From: Rhizophagus sp. LPA8_4_AMF
Taxonomy: Eukaryota; Glomeromycota; Glomeromycetes; Glomerales; Glomeraceae
Direction of reading: 5' to 3'
NCBI GenBank assembly: GCA_021464525.1
Contig: JADRCO010000657.1
Span: 1-28,721 of the forward strand
DNA length: 28,721 nucleotides
In this document: positions 1 through 7,968 of the stretch, in pieces
Position numbering within the stretch: position 1 is the first letter of the stretch
How the letters are laid out: each line of letters starts with the position of its first letter
Notes under the pieces: generated by a model
Databases searched by the model: none
What the model saw: only the letters and a program-made list of their open reading frames with translations
Told to the model about the DNA's origin: nothing
Translations under genes and position numbers: made by a program

Positions 1-465
1 AAATCAACCTATATAAGCAAAAAAAGGAGAATTTAGAACAATATTTTTTAAAAAAATTCTTAGATCTAAAAGGTAAAAAAAAAGAAAAAAAAGAAATAGA
101 AAACTAGCCAAAAGAATAAAAAAAATCTCCGGCACTAAATATTCATACAACTCACAAACTGACATACCTTAAGTCGGATGGATTGTGAATATGTCGGATG
201 GGTTAAAACAGTTTTTTTTTTAATTAATCTACAACTCACCTGATGTGTTTGCTGATCAGTTTAGTATTACGCAAAAGGACCAATGAGGCAATAAAGTAAT
301 TTTATCCCGTGAATCAAATCCGCCCATATGTATTAAAGCACAAGTAGTTACATATTAAATTTATATATTTTGAATAAAGTTATAGCCTTATAGGCGTATT
401 TTTGTATAAACAGATAAGATAAATACAAGTGATCCATTATACAGGTGAGTAAGATAAATACAAAG
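1..465. other. Gene-free AT-rich stretch
   Basis: I see no gene here. There are A-rich runs and short direct repeats: GTCGGATGG occurs twice at about 173-202, and AAGATAAATACAA occurs twice at about 416-462. It is probably the 3' flank of the nuclease-like remnant on the minus strand. Confidence 0.5.
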
Positions 466-1042
466 TCAGGACCTAGCCCTAATACATGCAAAAAATAAAT
501 ACAAAAGATTGGTCAGCCCGATATATGATGAAATTACTATGTTAAGGTCTATATCTACAGTATCTGATTTTTCCGCATGACTGCTCGATGACCTATGCTT
601 TTTTATTACTCTCGATTCCTCCCCACTTTGTGAAGCTTCCACCGGCTTCTGTGCCTTTTCCAATAACCATATAATATGAGCAAGGATCTTCTCCGCCTTA
701 TCTTTCATATCTTCATCTTCATACGCAACAAATAAGGGCTTCGACAACTTGAACAATAGTTTCCTTTCACTGTCTAGTGCACATTCCATCTGTTACAATC
801 CCCCATACTTTATCCATGTCGTACTTGTCGTCTATTTCATTAGCCTTGCGCTTGCGAGATAGTGAGGATTCAATCTGTACAGTAGTAGCCTGTGCGAAGC
901 CCTGCTTAAAGTCATCTTTTTTGACCTCGATCAAGCCGATTGTTCTCCCCATTGTACGTGATTCAATACCATAGTCAAGATTTCCACGCCCATTTTTTCC
1001 CTCGATTAGCTTCTCCGGTACAATCTTTATTTGATACGTCTT
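466..1042 (-). pseudogene. Truncated, frameshifted PD-(D/E)XK-like (Crinkler-type C-terminal) domain
   Basis: Two minus-strand frames together give one domain. The upstream frame (from about 1042 to 786) carries KIVPEKLIEGKNGRGNLDY, then GLIEVKKDDFKQG and a basic RKRKANE stretch. The second frame (789 to 466) continues with MECALDSERKLLFKLSKP, KAEKILAHIIWLLE and a Ser-rich tail. The Asp of LDYGIES followed by E-V-K fits a PD-(D/E)XK nuclease core. From memory, this domain is common in Glomeromycotina, alone or at the C-terminus of Crinkler-like proteins. The frames meet at about 785-795, where a small deletion that is not a multiple of three appears to have removed residues between IVTD and MEC. 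The 5' end is cut off at about 1042, where kinase sequence begins on the opposite strand. Reading on into the antisense of the kinase gives a spurious start near 1099. The reading as a dead fragment is firm; the nuclease fold is inference. Confidence 0.65.
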
Positions 1043-2556
1043 CAACAAAATTTTGAAAATTGGACCAGTGGTAATCATGATATTGATAAATTTATTCAAG
1101 ATGCTCAGCTATCAGTACATTCTGATTATGAAGCATCAAGAGAAATAGAATGGATACCTTATCATAGATTTAACGATATTACATATATTGCAAAAGGCGG
1201 GTTTGGCAAAATATATAGAACAAGTTGGATTGATGGATATATACTGTATGGTATGATTGGGATATTAAAGAGCAAAATTGGAGAAGAAAAGACCAACATA
1301 AATTCGTAGCTCTGAAAAGTTTAAATAATTCATGAACGAGGTAGCTTGTTATTTCTAAGTTTTTACAATTTAAATTTTTTACTAACATATTTTATTTAAT
1401 TTATTTGATTTGTAGATTACATCACATTATAAAATAAATGAACTTCTAAATTCTGTTATTAAATTTTATGGAATAACTCAAAATCCAGAAACGAAAGATT
1501 ATATAATGAATGGTGATGCAATTTGTAGAAAATGATAATTTACGAAAGTTTTTAAATGAAAATTATTGCAAATTAAATTGGTATGATAAGCTCACCAAAC
1601 TCAATTGTTTATGGATTATTGCATATGGACTTAATCTTATTCATAGGAACGAGTTGGCCCATCGAGATTTACATAAAAGTAACCTACAGGACATTTCCAG
1701 GCAGCCTAACTCCGGCCGTTTGTTCACGTGTTAGTGCATAACTCTGCATAACTCTGGCCAAACTTGTCGGGAAAATGTCCAGTCGGGAAATCGTGGTGTA
1801 ACCATAAGTAATATACATTATGAGAGCTGTACACGTTACTATATAACTGATATGGGATTATGTAAACCTGCCAACTACAATGCATCGGAAAATGGAACAA
1901 ACAGTATATATGGCAACTTATCTTATATAGCTCCTGAAATATTACGAAGACAAAATTATACCAAAGCCGCTGATGTTTATAGTTTTGGTATAATTATGTA
2001 TGAAGTAATTTCTGGATTGCCCCCATATAATAATATAGGCCATGATATAAATTTATCAATAAGAATTTGTAATGGACATAGACCAAGGTTTAACATTAAA
2101 GTACCTCAATTAATTGTGTATTTAATTAAAAGATGCTTGGATGCAAATCCATTAAATCGACCAACAGCAAATTAAATTCAAAAAATTTTATCTAATTGGT
2201 ACATTTATTTTGATGATAATATAATATTACAGAACAAAATTGTAGAAGCGTATAATATTAATAATAATAAATTCCCAAAAAATAATACATCTTTACCTCT
2301 TTTATCATATGCGACACATTCAGAAGCTATTTATGCAAGTAGGTTACTTAATTTTGATAATCTTCCTGAACCAAAAAATTCTGACGATTATTACGAACGG
2401 TGTGACAATATAATAAGCGAAGAATGTTCAGTTATTAACAAATTAGTATCATTTAAAAAAAAATAATTAAAAAAAATACTAATAAAATTTATTTCATTAA
2501 ATAGAATCTTTACGAATCGATATTACTAAATACATTAAGGAGCGACTGGAGGAATA
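1034..2556 (+). pseudogene. Broken protein kinase (Glomeromycotina expanded family)
   Basis: This is nearly collinear with the second N-lobe plus C-lobe of the gene at 9969-11936. Visible parts are QQNFENWTSGNHDIDKFIQ, EWIPYHRF, the glycine loop AKGGFGKIY, HRDLHKSN (interrupted), TDMGLCKPA in place of DFG, and IAPEILRRQNY. An intron can be placed at 1341-1415, with TACTAAC at about 1380. Lesions relative to the paralogue: a frameshift at about 1240-1255; a 22-nt deletion at about 1330 between two AATTC repeats; a 4-nt insertion at about 1507; a roughly 123-bp insertion splitting the HRDLHxxN loop; and a G-to-T nonsense change giving TAA at 2173-2175. The 5' end, which in relatives carries the CxxC motif, is missing. 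The conserved tail NLPEPKNSDDYYE survives at about 2355-2400, as does the last exon behind ATAG at 2501-2504. No functional kinase can be made from it. Confidence 0.85.
1683..1805. mobile_element. Small non-autonomous insertion inside the kinase catalytic loop
   Basis: The kinase homology (HRDLHKSN, then the residues encoded by TATACATTATGAGAGC) is interrupted by about 123 bp that are less AT-rich and absent from the paralogue at 11160-11200. AAGTAA flanks both sides (1677-1682 and 1806-1811), within a looser 8-bp match AAAAGTAA/ATAAGTAA, which fits a target-site duplication. Inside are partial inverted matches (GGACATTTCC against GGGAAAATGTCC) and direct repeats (TGCATAACTC twice, GTCGGGAAA twice). 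The terminal inverted repeats are weak, so the superfamily is unknown. Confidence 0.6.
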
Positions 2557-2678
2557 GTATTTGAAAAGAGAATGGTAGAGCGAAACTTATCCCTAACACG
2601 CCTATGATCTAAAGCCGTAGGTAGCCTGATCCCAGCTTTATAATCATTTTATTCTCTTTTCATTCTCTTTATTCATAC
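2557..2678. repeat. Short inverted-repeat element, MITE-like
   Basis: GTATTTGAAAAGAGAATG at 2557-2574 is the imperfect reverse complement of CATTCTCTTTATTCATAC at 2661-2678. The interior is less AT-rich than the surroundings. It starts right behind the last coding remnant of the kinase pseudogene. No clear target duplication was found, so the mobile-element reading is tentative. Confidence 0.35.
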
Positions 2679-3581
2679 TCAATATACCAAGCGTTTCTAT
2701 TTCTTGTATAATTAAAAGTAATTTATATTGTATTATCTTAGCTGTAAGGTTAATACTGGATTATTATTCCAATTTATTATTTGTTTATTCACTTTATTGT
2801 CTTCTTTCCTAAAAACACAAAGCGAAAGGAATATATATAAGTTTATTCTAATGTATCCTTTAAAAAAGTATTGGTGGCCTTTTGCTTTTCGTTAATGAAA
2901 CAAAATTATTGTGAATAATAAGTAAGCTATAAACAGTAACGTTAAATTTTTACGTTTAAATAATGTATATAATTATTTATTTTTTAAATAAATTAACAGT
3001 TATTACTCTTATATAAAAAAAGAAATATAATATAAAATCATAATGAATGAAATATTAGCCAATTCTAACTGATGCTTCTTGTAATGGGTGTACGAAACTA
3101 GTTGGTTAGTTATCGTCAAGCAAATAGCTTTGTACCTGCAATTATCATCAGTTCAACTCAGGGTGTAACAGCGGAGATTTTTGCTTAAGTTCATAAACCT
3201 GCCGAAATGTGTTCTTTTTCAACTGAATAAAAAAGATACATTTAATACTTTGAAAAAAAATGTCGATATTTTAGATTTGACTTTTTTTTCTTAATAATTA
3301 AATAAAATATTTAGGGTTTTATGTGTAATAAAAAATGACTATTTTCGTTAAAAATGAAACATTTATCTCGTAATATTTTTCTGCGGGTCCATATTAATAA
3401 CACAAAATAATTAATATTAATGGAGCTGATCCATCGTTATACTCGGGATAGTGCCTCTTTTCAGAGTCCGTTGTTAAATAAATAATATTTTTCCAAAGTT
3501 TTTTTCACTTTCTATTGAAATTCTTTTTAATTCTGAGCAAATTATTTTATTAATCCTGAATTCGTTTATTATTATTTAAAT
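2679..3581. other. Gene-free AT-rich stretch
   Basis: No coding signal is visible. A short inverted repeat (AACTGATG at about 3067, CATCAGTT at about 3147) and several A/T runs are the only structure. Nothing resembles a tRNA with intact A and B boxes. Confidence 0.5.
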
Positions 3582-5010
3582 GGATTTCATTCAAATTTTT
3601 GATGTCTTCTTCATACTCATCGTTATTTACCTATATGTTGACTACAAGTCAGATAGGATACGTGTATAATGTAATAAAATTTGTTTTGAAAACCGGTTTA
3701 ATTTTAAAAACTGAACTAGTGATAATGATGACATTGATAAATTTATCTCTGTTACTCAACTATTGGCTCCGAAAAAGCGCTAGAATAGATACTTTATGAT
3801 AGATTTCATAATATTAAAAGTGTATTGAAAAAGATAAAGTATATAAAGCAAATTGGATTGATGGATATATAAATAAATGGGATGATAAAAATCAAATTGG
3901 GAAAGAAAACATCAAAATATGTTTAACATTTGAAATATTTAAACGTTTCAAAATTACAGTGATTTAACACTTACAAATAAGGTATATAATTAAATATTAT
4001 TATTTAATAAAATATTAGAATATTATTTAATTTTTGTTAATTTATTCAAACATATCCATTTCAAAGTAACGTTATGCTTGAATTTACAACGCTGAACAAA
4101 AAATTCACAAATCGTTTGGAGAGAAAAATGTTAATGACAAACGTCTAAAAAAGAGTCCAACGAGTGATAAGGATTAGAGAGGGGTTTTTCTTTTTCTTTT
4201 TTCTTTTTCTTTTTTTCTTTTTTTCGCAATATTATGTTGAAGTCACGTGATTTCACGTAAAAAATTAAAATCTCAAAGCGTTTGAGCTTAAGAGAACTAT
4301 ATTAATTGTAATAGATATATTTGGTTTTGATGGTTATTAGATTTTATATTAGCGGTTTTCTTTACACAGTTAATAGTCATTATATGTGAAATTTTAACTT
4401 TCGAGAATATGACGGATTTCTTGGAATTTAATTCAGGTTACTAGCATTTAAATCTTTGTAGAAGGGAAAAGACTTGTGTGTACTATAGGGATTTGTTTTG
4501 ATTATAATGGCTGTAGTAAGTTTGTTTGTATGTGTAGGTGTTTTCGTTGTTTTTGTTATTTAGTTATTTATTATATCAGTTTAGTATCGCATAATATTCC
4601 TTAGATAGATTGGTTAGTTATCGAGTTATTATTATGTTAGTAATTTTACCTCTACGTATTTTATAAATTATTAGCTTTGGCTAAATAATAAATAAAATGC
4701 GTTACTAATTTTTTTTTTTTAAAAAAATATATTTATTTCATTTGTAGACTATAAAGTTTATGTAATAACCCAAGATCCAGAAATAGAAAATTACATGGTT
4801 TCTTTAACATGTAAAGTTATGTATGCAATACAATCAATACATTGCATTTTCAACTAAATTTTGGAAATTCTGACTAGTGGTAATAATGTTATTGATAAAT
4901 TTATTCAAGATTCTCAACTATCAGATTGCTATGCAAATAACAAATTGATATTAAATGTATTGCAAAAAATGGTGATAAGGTATATAGAAGAACAGAAAAT
5001 AGGGACTGCG
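3582..5010 (+). pseudogene. Heavily decayed kinase relic with the double N-lobe layout
   Basis: About 3700-3985 still matches the first N-lobe of the gene at 9969: sequence for (K)NWTSGNNDIDKF in a shifted frame, then a WIPYDRF-like stretch at about 3783-3805, then KVYKANWIDGYINKWDDKNQ at about 3836-3896, ending in AAG|GTATAT like a donor site. About 4747-5010, behind TTTGTAG, matches the next exon: YKVYVITQDPEIENYM, directly followed by sequence corresponding to QNFGNWTSGN and DKFIQDSQLS of a second N-lobe. This is the same fusion point as in the intact gene. Stops and frame changes are frequent, so it is dead. The interior 3986-4746 is far longer than the 81-bp intron of the paralogue and contains a T/C-rich tract. 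It probably descends from a duplication of the 9969 gene, or of a common ancestor. Confidence 0.7.
4183..4226. repeat. Polypyrimidine microsatellite (TTTTTC-type)
   Basis: A run of T tracts separated by single C residues lies inside the expanded interior of the decayed kinase relic. It looks like a simple-sequence expansion and has no coding potential. Confidence 0.7.
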
Positions 5011-5117
5011 TATTGCGTAACGTAAGATTAAATATTTCATGTGATTAACATCTAAGTAAAACTGTTTATCCATGTGGGGATCTGAGGAATATGTAAGCTA
5101 ATTGTCGGGGAATTAAC

Positions 5118-5338
5118 AGGACCCCGAAAAATATCAAAATTAGTAACATCCTGCCAAAAAAAATTTACTATTAGCTGTACGCATTTTTTCAGGGCCGGAA
5201 TTATGATAGTGTCAGTCAGTTACTAAAACAGGAAATACATTTCTGGCCAACATTATCAATATTTGTCTAAAAAAGGAAAGATTTACATGATTATTTGGCC
5301 TATTCTACGCTACCTATTTTAGTATTTTTCGGGGTCCT
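5118..5338 (+). mobile_element. hAT-like MITE, copy 1 (221 bp)
   Basis: The element begins AGGACCCCGAAAAATA and ends TATTTTTCGGGGTCCT, perfect terminal inverted repeats of 16 bp. The 8-bp sequence GAATTAAC flanks it on both sides (5110-5117 and 5339-5346), an exact target duplication. There is no open frame of useful length inside, so it must depend on a transposase elsewhere. Eight-base duplications are characteristic of hAT transposons; the assignment is inference from duplication length. The interior (for example ACTATTAGC...GTCAGTCAGTTACTAAAA) recurs inverted at 12564-12750. Perfect ends suggest fairly recent activity. Confidence 0.88.
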
Positions 5339-5462
5339 GAATTAACGCAATGTCTCGCTACGCAATTCAGTACTTAATTGCTAATGAAAGATCCGGGGAT
5401 CGCATGCTAAATTTAAGCACTATAAAAACGGGCATTATTTACTTCTCTTGTTTGGGAAAAGA

Positions 5463-6130
5463 GTTTAGAGCATGGGAAATGTTCGCAATGCGAAGAAGAC
5501 GTCTTTTCCATTAACTTTGAGACATTCACTGTATTACTTGCGGATACGTGTTTCATAGGGATGCTTCGAGGAAATTTCCTACTTACACGTCAAAACAACC
5601 GCTCTATCGTAACCGCTAAGACCGTGGTCTAAATTTTCTCAATCGATTATTTCATCGATAGTTAAGAGAATGAGCCATCAACTTCAGATGAATTTACCAG
5701 CAATCCATGAGGACCAAGAGATGGATGTGGATGAGGAAACACAACCGATTCTAGCAGCAAAACAAATATATCTCTGAAGGAAATTCTCTGGCAAGAAAGC
5801 GAGGAATCTGGTTAATATAGACGATTCCCCACATTGAAAAAATTAATTGAGGAATTTTCCTCTGAAACTTCTCGGTTATAGAAGGTGGTACTGGCAATTT
5901 CTTTGATTTATGCGATACAATTGTTAAGATGGAAGGAGCAGACTGAAACGCCATTAAATTGTATTATAATTTTGTGACTGATTTCATCACTACAAGAAAT
6001 AATCCCAAGCGACCTGTACACCATTGGTTTAATAAAGAAGTTCGGAAAAAGCTCCCTGACTCTGTTAGTGATGACTGATGACTGACTTCGGAAGCTCTAA
6101 GGATTTATGATAAATAGGCGACATATGATT
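5463..6130 (+). pseudogene. Relic of a Cys-rich (zinc-ribbon/RING-like) lineage-specific gene
   Basis: Coding-like pieces lie in changing frames. At about 5470-5530 HGKCSQCEED and FSINFETF can be read. At about 5527-5610, after a frame change, there is HCITCGYVFHRDASRKFPTY, giving a CxxC...CxxC...H pattern. Later pieces include NEPSTSDEF at about 5670, VIEGGTGNFFDLCDTIVK at about 5875-5935, and NPKRPVHHWFNKEVRKKLP at about 6002-6060, followed by LRIYDK near 6100. I associate this order with a repetitive Glomeromycotina family that has a RING-like N-terminus and a helical C-terminus, but the family name is uncertain. TATAAAAA at about 5422 could be the old promoter. Several stops and shifts make it non-functional. 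The foldback element at 6138 interrupts or abuts the 3' end. Confidence 0.5.
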
Positions 6131-6137
6131 AATTTAA

Positions 6138-6603
6138 GTCGTGATCCGCCAGAGATCGGCACAAAATTACTATATAAATTTGGGGGAAATTTAAACAAAC
6201 AATTAAACACATTAACTCGTGATCCAGTGATTGGATTTTGATGATCATTTTTTTGTTTTGTAGCCCGTGACGCCCTCTTCAAAATAAAAAAAAGATGTTC
6301 GAAATTAGTCCAGTCGATCGCGAAATAATCGCAAAAAACTACTTTTTCGAATCACGAGCAGATTTGAAATTTCAAATCCATCCATGTTCCGAAAAAGTAG
6401 TTTTTTGCGATTATTTCGCGATCGACTGGATTAATTTCGAACATCATTTTTTTTATTTTGAAGAGGGCGTCGCGGGCTACAAAACAAAAAAAATGATCAT
6501 CAAAATTCAATCACTGGATCACGAGTTAATGTGTTTAATTGTTTGTTCAAATTTCCCCCAAATTTATATAGTAATTTAGAGTAATTTTGTGGCGGATCAT
6601 GTC
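6138..6603. mobile_element. 466-bp foldback (long inverted repeat) element flanked by TTAA
   Basis: Almost the whole segment is one inverted repeat. The left arm begins GTCGTGATCCGCCA and the right arm ends TGGCGGATCATGTC. Long blocks such as GTCGATCGCGAAATAATCGC are exactly mirrored, and the axis is the perfect palindrome GATTTGAAATTTCAAATC at 6361-6378. TTAA flanks both sides (6134-6137 and 6604-6607), which could be a piggyBac-like target duplication, though TTAA is common in such AT-rich DNA. Open frames across it on both strands are by-products of the symmetry. A transcript would form a hairpin of more than 200 bp. Confidence 0.85.
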
Positions 6604-6671
6604 TTAAAAATCTTTTATGGTAGCATCATTATCAAAACGGTTCACATTCTTTGCAATAAAACTATCACATA

Positions 6672-6838
6672 GGCCCTGTTCAATTCCGGTCGGTTGCATT
6701 TTTCGGTCGGGTTTTGTTTATTTTGATTTGTCTGATTTTTTGTGTAACACGTGAAATATCCGACCTTTTGGCCCATAAAATTTTTGGGTTTTTGCGTTTC
6801 ACCAATAGAATGTATGTAACCGACTGGATTGAACAAGC
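6672..6838. mobile_element. Small MITE with GGCCCTGTTCAAT-type ends
   Basis: The left end GCCCTGTTCAATTCCGGTC and the right end GACTGGATTGAACAAGC are imperfect inverted repeats, continuing into GGTTGCAT/ATGTAACC. TA flanks each side (6670-6671 and 6839-6840). The GGCCCTGTT start resembles PIF/Harbinger or Tourist-type MITEs as known from plants and fungi; this is inference. No internal gene. Confidence 0.6.
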
Positions 6839-7172
6839 TATATTTATTTCTGTATAATGATGTGGATGCATGATGATAGATTTTTCTGATGACACATAGT
6901 TTACTTAATTGATCACTAGGATGGTTCAATCAAAGCGAATAAGGAACTGCTATAAATATAAATACTAAGTTTTAAAATTTTTTTTTCAAATACAAATATT
7001 AATTGCAAGAATTCAAAAGATTACAAGCCCTTAAGTTTTAATAAAATTATTTGTTATTGGTTGCGAACTGTAAGTTTGCGTAACGTGTCACCTGATTTGA
7101 TCTGCATATAAAATGACTGGCTTTTGCTAACTGCATCGTTTTAACTCTCATATCTACTTATAAACTTATATA
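6839..7172. other. Upstream region of the 7173 gene
   Basis: No gene is visible. AT-rich elements that could serve as core promoter include TATAAATATAAAT near 6951 and CATATAAAA near 7106, about 65 bp before the first ATG. Assignment as promoter is by position only. Confidence 0.3.
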
Positions 7173-7954
7173 ATGTCTACTTATAAAATGGCTACGTATA
7201 AAATGTCTAAAGAATTAGAAGAAGAGCTAAAAAAGCTAAAGGAAGAGTTGAAGGCATCTATTAATCAGACTGAACTAGCTAAGTGGATTGAAGCAGGGGA
7301 ACCGTACGAAGAGCATGAGGAAGTATTATTGTTTTTAAACCAAAATGAACATACTTACTCAGGATCAGTTGGTAAGTCCCTGATTTATGTTATACTTCTG
7401 TATATGTTTGTTCCATAAACTCGTAATTATTAATTCTTAAGGAGCCGGAAGAAACAACGATGACAACGGCAGAGAACATATTGCTGGAGGAGCTTTTTAC
7501 AAAAGTTCCAGAGAGACCAATAAGAAAACCAGTACGGAACTCTATACTAGAACTTCCACCGCCGAGAGAGCCACGACCACCGGTGGTTACGACCGCCAAT
7601 ATTGTGATAAAGCCACCGGACTCGACGGTGTTTCCAATTTTATCAGGGTACACAGTTCGAATGTTGAATGATCTGAATACATCTATAAATAGAGTTATCG
7701 GATTGAACGTGTATCGTAGGATCATAAGATTTCAAATAGGAGAAAATAGATTGCACCCTCCGGTTAATGTTTTTGATATTGTTCCAAAAGAAAATGGTCT
7801 ATATGGTCTATATGCTTTCGTTCTACCTAATGGTCATTATATTGTATTACGCCATATTCGTGATAATTGGTTTAGTGCACTAGCATATTTTCAAGTTCAT
7901 CTTTACACAAATTTTCTCAATATTTACTCTAATAACAGTATCAATATGGAATAA
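7173..7954 (+). CDS. Two-exon hypothetical protein with N-terminal coiled coil; splice phase unresolved
   Basis: Not recognised. Exon 1 starts at ATG 7173 with a 15-nt in-frame repeat giving MSTYK/MATYK/MSK, so three ATGs lie in a row. A charged helix (ELEEELKKLKEELKASINQ) follows, probably a coiled coil, then WIEAGEPYEEHEE. A consensus donor GTAAGT at 7372 pairs with TTCTTAAG ending at 7441. That junction is phase 1 and leads to a Gly/Thr/Arg-rich frame that stops at 7669-7671 (142 aa). The longer frame behind the intron, from ATG 7460 to TAA 7952-7954, codes a proline-rich stretch (LELPPPREPRPP) and a folded-looking C-terminus (YGLYAFVLPNGHYIVLRHIRDNW). It joins in frame only through a weak donor at 7368 (235 aa), or belongs to a separate 164-aa gene. 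AATAAA follows at 7963. No function can be assigned. Confidence 0.5.
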
Positions 7955-7962
7955 CAACTTAT

Positions 7963-7968
7963 AATAAA
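7963..7968 (+). terminator. Candidate polyadenylation signal
   Basis: AATAAA lies 9 bp after the stop at 7952-7954. Position supports it, but the motif is frequent in DNA this AT-rich. Confidence 0.35.

Noticed and set aside
2541-2640. tRNA-like words (TGGTAGAGCGA, GATCCCAGC)
   Set aside because: No cloverleaf can be drawn and no B box GGTTCRA is present at the right distance.
6295-6579. 94-codon plus-strand frame
   Set aside because: It lies wholly inside the foldback element and mirrors itself; its openness follows from the inverted-repeat structure, not from coding.
7390-7725. 111-codon minus-strand frame opposite the 7173-7954 gene
   Set aside because: Gly/Ser/Val-rich translation typical of antisense of a proline-rich coding stretch; the sense strand has the better start, splice sites and continuation to 7954.
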